Shown here: piece by piece, positions 36,177-44,834 of the stretch
How the letters are laid out: each line of letters starts with the position of its first letter
Position numbering within the stretch: position 1 is the stretch's first letter
Assembly (NCBI GenBank): GCA_049322695.1
Contig: JBMORW010000031.1
Location: 1 to 64,000, forward strand
DNA length: 64,000 nucleotides
Origin: CALGKJ01 sp049322695
GTDB lineage: Bacteria > Bacillota > Clostridia > Lutisporales > Lutisporaceae
Direction of reading: 5' to 3'
Program-made: the position numbers and the translations under genes
Notes under the pieces: generated by a model
Databases searched by the model: none
Seen by the model: the letters and a program-made list of their open reading frames with translations, nothing else
Told to the model about the DNA's origin: nothing

Positions 36177-37886
36177 CTATTTACAATCTTTTTGTGCCTG
36201 TACTGCAGGTGCATCTCCTACAGAGTTCGCAGTTAACAATCCAACCTCTGAAGGCTGCGCTGCCAGTGTTCTGTGTTCATTATGCCCATGGATTGCCAGT
36301 TCTACAACCTCTTTAATATCCTTTACCGGTATGACTTGAATATTATAGCCTTCTAAAATTTCCTGATAATTTCCTTCAGGTATGATAACCTTCTTTGCTC
36401 CTGCCTTATATGCTGCTTCTATCTTAGCCACTATTCCTCCTACCGGCATTACCCTGCCTCTTATAGAGATTTCCCCCGTCATAGCCGTTTTGCTGTCAAC
36501 AACTTTGTTTGTTATTGCCGAATATAATGCAACTGCTATGGCTATACCCGCAGAAGGCCCATCTACCGGTACTCCACCCGGAAAATTAAGGTGTATATCG
36601 TAATCCTCATATTGTATACCAAGATATTTGTTTAGAACTGTCAACACATTATCAATAGAGCTTTTTGCCATACTTTTTCTTTTTATGGTTTTGTCCCTTG
36701 AGCCTATCTCTTCCTCCTCAACAATACCTGTAACGGTTACTTTTCCGTTTCCTTTAAGTACTCTTACTGCAGATACTTCAATATCAAGTAATGTGCCTAT
36801 GTTTGGACCGTATACTGCAAGACCGTGTACGAATCCAACCTGAGAATCCTCATTTATTATCTTCTCACATCTGGGGTTGTATTGTCCATTGTTTACAACC
36901 CATTCAATGTCACTTACCAGAATCCTGTTTCTTCCCTCAATAATATTTACTCCGGCAGCAGTCTGAATTATATTAACAGCTTCCCTCCCATTGGTCGCAT
37001 ATTTGGCTATTATATCTATTACTCCGTTTTCAGAGTCTATGTTGATTTTTTTTAAAGCGTTTTCAACAACAGTTTTTATCTCATCTGTATGCAGGGGCTT
37101 GAAATAAATCTCCAGACATCTTGAGCGCAAAGCGGGGGGTATGCTTTCAGGTCCTCTGGTAGTGGCACCAATCAATCTGAAGTCTGCAGGCAAGCCATTC
37201 TGAAATATGTCATGTATATGATAGGGTATATTGGAATCCTCAGAACTATAATATGCACTCTCTAAAAAAACCTTCCTATCTTCAAGAACCTTTAACAGCT
37301 TATTCATTTGTATTGGATGCAGTTCTCCAATTTCATCAATAAAGAGCACTCCGCCATGAGCCTTTGTAACTGCACCTATTTTGGGCTGTGGTATACCTGC
37401 AACTCCCATAGCTCCTGCACCCTGATAAATAGGATCATGAACTGAGCCTATCAGCGGATCAGCAATACCTCTCTCATCAAATCTGACGGTTGTAGCATCT
37501 ATTTCTATAAATTTAGCATCCTGCCTGAAAGGACTGAACATTTTTTTCTTTGCCTCCTCCAGTATCAGTCTTGCAGCAGCAGTCTTACCTACACCGGGAG
37601 GACCATAGATAATAACATGCTGCGGATTAGGACTGCATATAGCTGCCCTTAAAGCCTTGATGCCATTTTCCTGTCCTATTACCTCCTCAAGTAAAGTGGG
37701 TCTTGTAACCTCTGACAATGGTTTAGTCAGCTTTATTTCACGCATTTTTTGAAGCTTGTCAAGCTCTTTGCGGGATTCCTTTTCCACAGCAACCTTATTT
37801 CCCTGCTGGCCTTTAAGCAGATTGAGAAAATATAATCCGATAACTATAGCAAAAAAGAATTGTATAATAAACAGTAATTGTGCCAT
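36177..37886 (-). CDS. lonB: Membrane-anchored protease LonB
   Basis: A 569-residue LonB of the Bacillus type, which works in the forespore in B. subtilis. An N-terminal transmembrane segment (about 4-23, LLFIIQFFFAIVIGLYFLN) replaces the LON substrate domain. It is followed by AAA+ (Walker A GPPGVGKTA, Walker B VLFIDEIGEL) and the peptidase domain with the catalytic Ser in PVDGPSAGIA and Lys in AGAKKVIIPEGN. ATG follows GGAGG. In many Firmicutes clpX lies directly upstream; here four kilobases containing a peptide-regulator locus and a chemoreceptor intervene. Confidence 0.95.
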   Translation of the reverse strand: MAQLLFIIQFFFAIVIGLYFLNLLKGQQGNKVAVEKESRKELDKLQKMREIKLTKPLSEVTRPTLLEEVIGQENGIKALRAAICSPNPQHVIIYGPPGVGKTAAARLILEEAKKKMFSPFRQDAKFIEIDATTVRFDERGIADPLIGSVHDPIYQGAGAMGVAGIPQPKIGAVTKAHGGVLFIDEIGELHPIQMNKLLKVLEDRKVFLESAYYSSEDSNIPYHIHDIFQNGLPADFRLIGATTRGPESIPPALRSRCLEIYFKPLHTDEIKTVVENALKKINIDSENGVIDIIAKYATNGREAVNIIQTAAGVNIIEGRNRILVSDIEWVVNNGQYNPRCEKIINEDSQVGFVHGLAVYGPNIGTLLDIEVSAVRVLKGNGKVTVTGIVEEEEIGSRDKTIKRKSMAKSSIDNVLTVLNKYLGIQYEDYDIHLNFPGGVPVDGPSAGIAIAVALYSAITNKVVDSKTAMTGEISIRGRVMPVGGIVAKIEAAYKAGAKKVIIPEGNYQEILEGYNIQVIPVKDIKEVVELAIHGHNEHRTLAAQPSEVGLLTANSVGDAPAVQAQKDCK

Positions 37887-38286
37887 TTGACTGCCTCCAT
37901 TTCTGTAAAATGTTATCGATTTCCAGCTTCTGAAGCATTGTGGACTATAGCAAATACAAGACTATCTGCACCCAGGTCATTTTTTGACAGATACTCATTT
38001 TTAAAGAAGCTAAAAAATCATTTATACATTTCTCTCTACTATTATTTGCTTGGAACTTATTTTTATCCTGCTGCAAATATATGTCAAATAAGCACTCCAA
38101 CAAGAAATATCGATCAGCAGCACATATTTACTCTAATTTGTCGTTTTTCAATTATTTTCAAAAAAAATATCAGGCATGGATTTGTACATGACTGATAAAT
38201 AGCCTTATCAATAATCTGCATTTTTCGGCAAAGTGGCTTATTCCTATGTCACCTGATTACCACTGCACCTGACAAAAAACTATAGA
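37887..38286. other. Gene-free region upstream of lonB
   Basis: No supported gene. It should hold the lonB promoter; an extended -10 (TGCTATAGT on the minus strand, near 37945-37953) is a candidate. A short GTAATCAGGT near 38255-38264 (minus strand) also occurs in the repeat after glgP. Confidence 0.4.
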
Positions 38287-38325
38287 ATAACAATAAACAA
38301 TCAAGTGCACAGCACTTGATTGTTT
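38286..38325 (-). terminator. Terminator of the peptide precursor gene
   Basis: AAACAATCAAGTGC (38295-38308) pairs perfectly with its complement at 38312-38325 around a 3-base loop. On the minus strand it is followed by TTATTGTTATT. Confidence 0.8.
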
Positions 38326-38379
38326 AAGGACTAATATAAAGATATGGATATCAACTGAGCTTTAGATTCTTGTTTACTA

Positions 38380-38682
38380 TTAGCTGAAAGTATTGCCTAT
38401 ACTAGTCTTTGGTTCTGGTTTTTCTTGATCAGCCAGCATTTCATCAATAGCCCAATAATTCCCTTTTGGTTCCGGCTTTTCTTGATCCGCCAGCATTTCA
38501 TCAATAGCCCAATAATTCCCTTTTGGTTCCGGCTTTTCTTGATCTGCCAGCATTTCCAGATTATTCCGTATGCTGCCTTTTGGCTCAGGTTTTTCTTGAT
38601 CAGCAACTGTTGTATAGCTACTTAAGTCAATAGCTGATACAAGTAAGATCATAAAAATAATCACTACAATAACTTTTTTCAT
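38380..38682 (-). CDS. Secreted multi-copy signalling peptide precursor (RRNPP-type candidate)
   Basis: A 100-residue protein with a signal-like N-terminus (KKVIVVIIFMILLVSAIDLSS, about 2-22) and then four copies of ADQEKPEPK at an exact 19-residue period. The linkers are GSIRNNLEML once, GNYWAIDEML twice, and a short TSIGNTFS tail. Each copy follows a hydrophobic residue plus A (TTV-A or EML-A), a possible processing site. It is divergent from the XRE-TPR regulator at 39038. RRNPP systems pair such regulators with exported, reimported oligopeptides from short precursors. Four copies per precursor is unlike the classical single-copy Phr, PapR or NprX precursors. GGGGG before the ATG is the ribosome site. 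The pairing is inferred from context. Confidence 0.8.
   Translation of the reverse strand: MKKVIVVIIFMILLVSAIDLSSYTTVADQEKPEPKGSIRNNLEMLADQEKPEPKGNYWAIDEMLADQEKPEPKGNYWAIDEMLADQEKPEPKTSIGNTFS
38407..38611 (-). repeat. 57-bp tandem repeat inside the precursor gene
   Basis: The marker CTTGATC recurs at 38424, 38481, 38538 and 38595, exactly 57 bases apart. The middle two units are almost identical; the outer ones diverge in the linker. The period is a multiple of three and the frame is kept. Confidence 0.92.
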
Positions 38683-38701
38683 AACATTACCCCCTTATCG
38701 A

Positions 38702-38718
38702 TGTAATAAGCGCTTACA
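38702..38718. promoter_or_regulatory. cre-like palindrome at the precursor start site
   Basis: TAAGCGCTTA (38707-38716) is a perfect palindrome within TGTAATAAGCGCTTACA. Read on the minus strand it fits the CcpA cre consensus at the TGTAAGCG half and the WWW part, with mismatches in the second CA. It covers the predicted +1 region. Confidence 0.5.
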
Positions 38719-38721
38719 TAC

Positions 38722-38750
38722 ATTTTACCATTGTTAATCATTTTTGTCAA
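38722..38750 (-). promoter_or_regulatory. Near-consensus SigA promoter of the peptide precursor
   Basis: On the minus strand, TTGACA (38745-38750), 17 bases, TAAAAT (38722-38727). This is among the best promoters in the window. Confidence 0.85.
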
Positions 38751-38970
38751 TAAATTTTGAATATTCGCAAGTTTTAAAAGCTATTACTGTTATGCATTAT
38801 AAACGGACATTAACATATTACCATAAATCCTTTGCTGCAACAAAACATGGCAAATATTACGGATTTCCTCCTTATCTATATCACTTTTTTGCTTCAGATC
38901 AGCAGCGGCATTACATTTTTGAGTTTGCTGGTTTACTTAATAGCAATATTGCACTAATATGTGAATATGC

Positions 38971-39001
38971 TTTACATTTATGGCTAAACTTATGATATAA
39001 T
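38971..39001 (+). promoter_or_regulatory. Probable promoter of the XRE-TPR regulator
   Basis: TTTACA (38971-38976) and TATAAT (38996-39001) with a 19-bp spacer, 36 bases before the start codon. The long spacer suggests a weak or regulated promoter. Confidence 0.55.
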
Positions 39002-39037
39002 ATACTTGATTGTGATTAAGATTGGGGGGAAATGAAA

Positions 39038-40342
39038 ATGCTTACATTGGGACAGAAGATTAAAGCCACTAGAAAAGAGCAGGGTTTGACCCAAGCTGAG
39101 CTAGTTGGAGACAGAATAACCAGGAACCAATTAAGTCTTATTGAAAATGGTATCAACAATCCGTCTATTCCTACATTAGAGTTTCTAGCAGAAAGATTAG
39201 GTAAGCCGGTATCCTATTTTTTATCAGATGATGATTTTTTGAAGCATGAATGTGCAAATCTTATATCAAAGTGTGAGATGTTTATCGAAAAGGAGGATTT
39301 CCTTTCATGTATAAACAGCTTGGATACTTTTTTAGAGGATGTGAACCCAGAAGAATTTGCACATTATGACCTTTTGGGTAAAATGTATGCTTTATTAGGT
39401 GAAGCTTATTTCAGAGTAAAAGATAGCAGAGCCGAGGAAACACTTCTAAAAAGCCTAGATTATTTGAGCAATAAAGAACACTCTATTTACTTATGTAAAG
39501 CTTATAACAACTTAGGTACAATAGCATTTAAGTTAGAAAATTTTGAGTTAGCTGAGGATTATTATAGCAGAGCAAACAACATACTATCTACTATTACTAT
39601 TGATAATATTGTCTTAAAGCTAAACATTACCTACAATTTGGCCTCTACTTTCAATGAGCTTAAAAAGTTTGATAGGTTAATACCTTTTATACATGAAATA
39701 TTATCATATTCTCAGAAGTATAAAATATACCATAATTTTGGTGAGTTCAAAATACTTCTGGCAATGGCGCATATGTATAATGCAAACAATAAAGAAGCAG
39801 TTAACTGCACTTTAAAGGCTATTGAGTATTTTGCATTCACTGGTGAAGAAACACCAAAGCATTATTGCTATACAAACCTTGGAATTTATTACCGCTTAAT
39901 AAAAGATTACAATAGTTCATTAAAATATTTAGACTTATCCATTAACTATTTCAAGAGTATTGATAGCAGTAAATCATTGATTAATGCTAAGGCAGAGAGA
40001 ATTAAGACTCTGTTTTATGTATCTGAAAACCATGAGCATATAAAAGAGCTCATTAGTGAGATATTTGGATCTATCGAGGACAAGCAAATGAACAAAGCTG
40101 ATCTATACACTATTCTTGCTATACTTAACCTCGAAAATGGTGAAATAGATGATGCTCAGAACTTATTTACCACTGCCGAAGAGCTATACATGAAAAATTC
40201 AGACTCAGAGTTCTACCCATATGTCAATCTTGGCTTAAGCAAGATATTCAAGCATAATGGCGACTGGGAAAAGGCATATGTTTACCTGGCAAAAGTAAAC
40301 GAATCAAAGTATGAGCTTAAAAGAAAAGTAAACTTTGAATAA
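39038..40342 (+). CDS. XRE-HTH plus TPR regulator (RRNPP family)
   Basis: A 434-residue cytoplasmic regulator. An N-terminal XRE helix-turn-helix (about 4-60: LGQKIKATRKEQGLTQAELV, NQLSLIENGINNPSIPTLEF) is followed by about eight TPR-like helical pairs, such as CKAYNNLGTIAFKLENFELA and HYCYTNLGIYYRLIKDYNSS. This is the architecture of PlcR, NprR and related peptide-sensing regulators, in which the TPR groove binds an imported oligopeptide. ATG 39038 has GGGGGGA seven bases upstream; the ATG at 39032 abuts it. It is divergent from the repeat precursor (355 bases between) and ends at a terminator shared with the chemoreceptor. The cognate peptide is inferred to come from the precursor. Confidence 0.87.
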   Translation: MLTLGQKIKATRKEQGLTQAELVGDRITRNQLSLIENGINNPSIPTLEFLAERLGKPVSYFLSDDDFLKHECANLISKCEMFIEKEDFLSCINSLDTFLEDVNPEEFAHYDLLGKMYALLGEAYFRVKDSRAEETLLKSLDYLSNKEHSIYLCKAYNNLGTIAFKLENFELAEDYYSRANNILSTITIDNIVLKLNITYNLASTFNELKKFDRLIPFIHEILSYSQKYKIYHNFGEFKILLAMAHMYNANNKEAVNCTLKAIEYFAFTGEETPKHYCYTNLGIYYRLIKDYNSSLKYLDLSINYFKSIDSSKSLINAKAERIKTLFYVSENHEHIKELISEIFGSIEDKQMNKADLYTILAILNLENGEIDDAQNLFTTAEELYMKNSDSEFYPYVNLGLSKIFKHNGDWEKAYVYLAKVNESKYELKRKVNFE

Positions 40343-40353
40343 TGATAAAAAAA

Positions 40354-40382
40354 AGAAGGTCTTGCAGGACCTTCTTTTTTAA
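40354..40382. terminator. Bidirectional terminator
   Basis: AGAAGGTC (40354-40361) pairs with GACCTTCT (40368-40375), with A- and T-rich flanks on both sides, between the convergent regulator and chemoreceptor genes. Confidence 0.9.
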
Positions 40383-40385
40383 ACT

Positions 40386-42467
40386 TTAGAGCTTAAATCT
40401 CTCAATATCCTTTTCAAGCTTGTCAGCAAGGTGTGCAAGCTGCTTTGAATACTCCTTGACCTTCAGTACCGATTCGTTCTGCTTTTCAACAGATGCTGCC
40501 ACTTCTTCGGTTCCGGCTGCATTTTCTTCTGAAATGCTGGCTAAGCCTTCAATCATAGACGCAACCTCCGTACTGCTTCTGCTTAATACCTCTGTGACAT
40601 TGTGAACTGAAAGGATTTTGCTGTTTACGTCTTCTACCGACATCATGATTTTTTCAAAGGCATTGCTTGTGCCATCTACAGCCAATTCCTGTTCTTCAAC
40701 GATTGCATCTGATTTTTTACTTTCATCAACTGCCTGCGCAATACTTAATTGTATCTCATTAATCAGTTCGGATATTTCCTTTGTAGCATTTGCAGACTGT
40801 TCTGCCAGCTTTCGAACTTCATCAGCAACCACCGCAAAGCCTCTTCCCTGTTCTCCCGCCCTTGCAGCTTCTATTGCTGCATTCAATGCCAATAAATTTG
40901 TTTGCTCTGCTATACCATTTATAACATTAACTATTTCACCAATCTGTTTAGATTTATCAGACAGTTCCCCTATGGTAGCACGGACATTATGTGCAGCTTT
41001 CTTACTGTCCTGCATTTTACTTTTCTGATGCTTGACCTTTTCCGCACTGTCTGTCATTATTGTAATGGCACTTTGAGTAATTTCCTCAGATTTTTTTGTA
41101 TTATCGACAACGTCTCTCAACTGGTTTATTATTTCACTGACAGCCCTATGTCCACTTTGTGTTGTTTCTGCTTGATCGGCAGCCCCTCTTGCAAGCTCTG
41201 ATACTGTGGCAGTGATTCTCTCAGCTTCTAATGAGGTTTCCTCTGTTGCCTCCTTCATCTTCTGTGATGCTTCTATAAGAGTTGCACCTGTCTGTTTTAC
41301 CTCAGATATGAGAAGCCTCATGTTTTGCACCATGTTTTCAAAGGTTTCTGACAATAAGGATATTTCACTTCTTGCAGAGGATTTTTTGATGCTTGCTTTA
41401 TAAGAGGACAGATCTCCCTCCGCAATTCTTCTGGCATTGTTTACAATGTGCTTTAATGGATTTGCAACCGTCTTGGTAATTACCAGCGAAAGAAGCAAAA
41501 CAAATATTACTGTTGATATCACAAAAGCACCTATATTATATATAACCAGATTGTTCAATACAGAAAATGCTTCAGATCTGGGATACATTAATACGAGGTA
41601 TAATCCTGTATTCCCTACAGGTGAATATACAGCTATCTGATTGCTGTTCTTCAGATCAACAAGCCCTGTCTTGTCTGCCTTTATAATCTCATTACCCAGA
41701 GCTACCAGCTCTTTATCCGTCTCTTCCAGTATACTCTTTTGAAGGTCTTCCTCAACCTTGTCGGATTTAGCCCAATATTTGCCCTCTGCTGTAATAATAT
41801 ATGCATATCCGTTATTCCCAACTCTTATACCCTTAATGTATTCCCTGATTTCGTTCAGGGTCATGTCTGCAGTTGTTACTCCAATTGTCCTGCCATTTTT
41901 TATTATCGGGGAAGTACAGGTCATGAATGTGGTATTAAGGGTTGCATCATAGTAAGGAAGTGTATAAACAACACTTTCTTTCGTGTTTAAACCGACTTTA
42001 TACCAATCCTGTGAATGATAATCATAAGCTTCATTGCTGTAGTCCCAAGTCAGCACCATATTATCCCCGTCTTTGTAAATGTATGGTCCATAATATTTAG
42101 TCTGAGGTTCATACAAGTATGGCTCAAACCAGTATCCGCTGCCCGCTATCAAGCTGTCGCCTGCAATATTCTTTTTTATGACATCAAAAAGTACGCTTTC
42201 AGTAAAAGTGTTCATGGAGGATATGGTGTTTGCCAAAGCTTCCCCTGCTTTTGCCACATTATTTATTCTGCCAAATAGTATTGATGATTCCTTCTCTACT
42301 TCTGATTTAAGAAGGTCCTGTACATACCTAGTAGTGCTGGTACTGAACTGATAGATGCTGAAAAAGGCTTGTCCGCTAAATATAATCAGAGTGATTGTCA
42401 CGACAAAAAGTATAAACATTGCTTTTAAGCTTAGCCCTTTAGAAGCCTTAGTTTTTTTTGTATTCAT
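40386..42467 (-). CDS. Methyl-accepting chemotaxis protein with dCache sensor
   Basis: A membrane chemoreceptor of about 693 residues. TM1 (about 17-38) is followed by an extracellular dCache_1 domain with YWFEPYLYE, DYHSQDWYKVG and TSPIIKNGRTIGVTTADMTL. TM2 lies near residue 320, then HAMP, then a long signalling domain with the hairpin tip EQTNLLALNAAIEAARAGEQ (given here as its central part) and FAVVADEVRKLAEQS. The Arg two places before WY typical of amino-acid-binding dCache is Gln here, so the ligand may differ. ATG 42467 follows GGAAGTGG; a longer frame to 42584 lacks a good site. No other chemotaxis gene is near. Confidence 0.93.
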   Translation of the reverse strand: MNTKKTKASKGLSLKAMFILFVVTITLIIFSGQAFFSIYQFSTSTTRYVQDLLKSEVEKESSILFGRINNVAKAGEALANTISSMNTFTESVLFDVIKKNIAGDSLIAGSGYWFEPYLYEPQTKYYGPYIYKDGDNMVLTWDYSNEAYDYHSQDWYKVGLNTKESVVYTLPYYDATLNTTFMTCTSPIIKNGRTIGVTTADMTLNEIREYIKGIRVGNNGYAYIITAEGKYWAKSDKVEEDLQKSILEETDKELVALGNEIIKADKTGLVDLKNSNQIAVYSPVGNTGLYLVLMYPRSEAFSVLNNLVIYNIGAFVISTVIFVLLLSLVITKTVANPLKHIVNNARRIAEGDLSSYKASIKKSSARSEISLLSETFENMVQNMRLLISEVKQTGATLIEASQKMKEATEETSLEAERITATVSELARGAADQAETTQSGHRAVSEIINQLRDVVDNTKKSEEITQSAITIMTDSAEKVKHQKSKMQDSKKAAHNVRATIGELSDKSKQIGEIVNVINGIAEQTNLLALNAAIEAARAGEQGRGFAVVADEVRKLAEQSANATKEISELINEIQLSIAQAVDESKKSDAIVEEQELAVDGTSNAFEKIMMSVEDVNSKILSVHNVTEVLSRSSTEVASMIEGLASISEENAAGTEEVAASVEKQNESVLKVKEYSKQLAHLADKLEKDIERFKL

Positions 42468-42843
42468 ACTACCACTTCCTTTCATTCTAATAGTTGCATA
42501 TGTAGTTTTGGTAGAAAACGCATGTAATAATAATATTGCCAGAATGAATTGCCTTACCAATGATATATTTATTAATTTAATCATACTATTCTGACAAATT
42601 TAATTCAATAACAATCAGCTGCGAAAATTGTAGTAAAATGTCCTATTTTAGCAGATTTTGTCTACTTAACACAAGGAAATGGCCATATTGCTGCTTTTTA
42701 CCAGATGATATAATTTACTGTTTAATATTTGTCAAAGTTATGTATTTTGAATAAAACCCGACTTATTTACATTATTTTTTGTTATTGACATAATATTGCC
42801 ATTTGTTTCACTTTGCTTTTTTGAGCTTATATTTCAGAATAAA
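42468..42843. other. Intergenic region upstream of the chemoreceptor
   Basis: About 375 AT-rich bases without a supported gene. I looked for a SigD motility promoter (TAAA-N15-GCCGATAT) on the minus strand and found no convincing match. Confidence 0.5.
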
Positions 42844-42868
42844 AAAGGACCGGTTTTCCCGATCCTTA
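42844..42868 (-). terminator. Terminator of the tig-clpP-clpX unit
   Basis: AAGGATCGG pairs with CCGGTCCTT (one G-U pair), followed on the minus strand by six T. It overlaps the clpX stop codon. Confidence 0.85.
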
Positions 42869-44164
42869 AGATGCTGTTCCTCTTTTTGGTTTTGTACTTT
42901 TTCTTGCAGGCTTCTTTATTTGCTTTTTTGTTCCAGGCTCAAGAAGCTTTAACACAGGCTCATTCTTGTCAATAACCGTTTCTTTAGTTATAATGCACTT
43001 GTCTATGTCCTCTCTGGAAGGAATTTCATACATTACGTTCAGCATTATTTCCTCAAATATTGCTCTTAGGCCTCTTGCACCTGTCTTTCTGTCCAAAGCC
43101 TTTTGAGCTATTTGCTCTACAGCTTCAGCTTCAAATTCCAGATCCACATTGTCAAGCTCAAAAAGCTTTTGATACTGCTTAACTAATGCATTTTTCGGCT
43201 CTGTAAGTATTTTCATCAGAGCATTCTTATCCAATGAATCAAGAGTCACTATAATAGGTAATCTGCCTACAAACTCCGGTATCAATCCGAACTTAAGCAA
43301 ATCCTCCGGCATTATCCTTCTAAGTATCTGTCCTATTTCAACCTGGTCCTTGGATTGTATGTCAGCAACAAAGCCCAGTGACTTTTTACCTGTACGGTTC
43401 ATTATTATTTTATCAAGACCATCAAAGGCTCCGCCGCAGATAAACAAAATATTGGTTGTGTCTATTTGTATGAATTCCTGGTGAGGATGCTTCCTTCCAC
43501 CTTGAGGCGGAACACTTGCAATTGTACCCTCAAGAATTTTTAATAAAGCCTGTTGAACTCCCTCACCGGAAACATCCCTTGTAATAGACGGGTTCTCAGA
43601 TTTTCTTGCAATTTTGTCAACCTCGTCTATATAAACTATACCCTTTTGTGCTCTTTCTATATCATAATCAGCATTCTGTATAAGCTTTAATAGTATGTTT
43701 TCAACATCCTCACCTACATAACCTGCCTCAGTAAGTGATGTCGCATCTGCAATAGCAAAGGGTACATTCAGCATTTTTGCAAGGGTCTGTGCAAGTAAAG
43801 TCTTACCTGATCCGGTTGGACCAATAAGTACTATATTGCTTTTCTGCAACTCCACATCATCTATTTTCGAATCCGAATTGATTCTTTTATAGTGATTATA
43901 TACTGCTACAGCCATTGCCTTTTTTGCTTCATCCTGTCCGATTACATACTGGTCCAGAAACTCCTTTATTTGGGCAGGCTTAGGTACATCCTGCATTTCC
44001 AGATCCACTTCTTCATCAAATTCCTCATCAATGATTTCCTGACATAGTTCTATACACTCATCGCAGATATATACTCCCGGACCTGCGATCAGCCTTCTTA
44101 CCTGATCCTGATTCTTACCACAAAAAGAGCATTTAAGCTGCTTCTTATCATCAAATTTAGCCAT
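42866..44164 (-). CDS. clpX: ClpX ATPase subunit of ClpXP
   Basis: A 432-residue AAA+ unfoldase that feeds ClpP. The N-terminal C4 zinc finger (CSFCGKNQ, CDECIELC) is followed by Walker A GPTGSGKTL (about 119), Walker B IVYIDEVDKIARK, the pore loop GYVGEDVE and the ClpP-contact IGF-like loop region (QSKDQVEIGQ area; the canonical tripeptide reads LGF in KKSLGFVAD). The C-terminal tail is a lysine-rich extension. It lies 12 bases after clpP. Confidence 0.97.
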   Translation of the reverse strand: MAKFDDKKQLKCSFCGKNQDQVRRLIAGPGVYICDECIELCQEIIDEEFDEEVDLEMQDVPKPAQIKEFLDQYVIGQDEAKKAMAVAVYNHYKRINSDSKIDDVELQKSNIVLIGPTGSGKTLLAQTLAKMLNVPFAIADATSLTEAGYVGEDVENILLKLIQNADYDIERAQKGIVYIDEVDKIARKSENPSITRDVSGEGVQQALLKILEGTIASVPPQGGRKHPHQEFIQIDTTNILFICGGAFDGLDKIIMNRTGKKSLGFVADIQSKDQVEIGQILRRIMPEDLLKFGLIPEFVGRLPIIVTLDSLDKNALMKILTEPKNALVKQYQKLFELDNVDLEFEAEAVEQIAQKALDRKTGARGLRAIFEEIMLNVMYEIPSREDIDKCIITKETVIDKNEPVLKLLEPGTKKQIKKPARKSTKPKRGTAS

Positions 44165-44176
44165 CCCTACACCTCT

Positions 44177-44761
44177 CTATCCTCTTTTGGCTAATATTGC
44201 ATCGATTAAACCGTAATTCTTTGCCTCCTCCGCCGACATAAAGTAATCTCTTTCAACATCCTTCTCAATTTTTTCAAGTGGTTGACCTGTTTTTTCACTA
44301 AGAATTGTGTTGATGGTCCTCTTTGTCCTTAACAATCTTTCGGCATAGATCATTACATCTGTTGTCTGTCCTTTAGCTCCTCCGAGAGGCTGATGAATCA
44401 TTATCTCACTGTTTGGAAGCGCAAACCTTTTGCCTTTTGCTCCTGCAGTAAGCAAGAATGCTCCCATGCTGGCAGCCATACCTATACAAATAGTGGAAAC
44501 ATCAGGTTTTATAAACTGCATAGTATCATAAATAGCCATGCCTGCAGTTATTGAACCTCCGGGACTGTTGATATATAAGCTTATGTCTTTGTCAGGATCC
44601 TCGGCTTCCAGGAATAAGAGCTGAGCTACCACCAGGCTGGCAGTAACATCATTTACTTCATCACTTAAAAAAATGATTCTATCCTTCAGAAGTCTTGAGT
44701 AAATATCATAGGAACGCTCACCTTTATTGGTTTGTTCTACAACTATAGGCACTAAACTCAT
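44177..44761 (-). CDS. clpP: ClpP protease subunit
   Basis: A 194-residue tetradecameric serine protease. Catalytic Ser in GMAASMGAFLL (about 97), His in EIMIHQPLGGAKGQ (about 122) and Asp in ERDYFMSAEEA (about 171) are all present, as is the N-terminal PIVVEQTNKGERSYDIYSRL that forms the axial pore. ATG has AGGAGG upstream. It is the second gene of tig-clpP-clpX. Confidence 0.98.
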   Translation of the reverse strand: MSLVPIVVEQTNKGERSYDIYSRLLKDRIIFLSDEVNDVTASLVVAQLLFLEAEDPDKDISLYINSPGGSITAGMAIYDTMQFIKPDVSTICIGMAASMGAFLLTAGAKGKRFALPNSEIMIHQPLGGAKGQTTDVMIYAERLLRTKRTINTILSEKTGQPLEKIEKDVERDYFMSAEEAKNYGLIDAILAKRG

Positions 44762-44834
44762 ACTTATCCTCCTTAACCGTAATGTGTATTTTCTCTTCTG
44801 TATATCTGATCCTCACAAGTATAATAAATATATA

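Noticed and set aside
38397..38606. Alternative reading frames through the repeat on both strands
   Set aside because: They are open only because a 57-bp repeat keeps every frame; none has a signal peptide or ribosome site like the frame at 38380-38682.
38407..38611. Possible CRISPR array, from evenly spaced repeats
   Set aside because: The repeat is 57 bp with no unique spacers, keeps a reading frame and encodes a signal-peptide protein; no cas genes are nearby.
38744..38995. Possible 83-residue gene between the precursor and its regulator
   Set aside because: No ribosome site, composition unlike a protein, and it covers the promoter region of both divergent genes.
42468..42843. SigD motility promoter for the chemoreceptor
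   Set aside because: No TAAA-N15-GCCGATAT-like pair with acceptable match was found.
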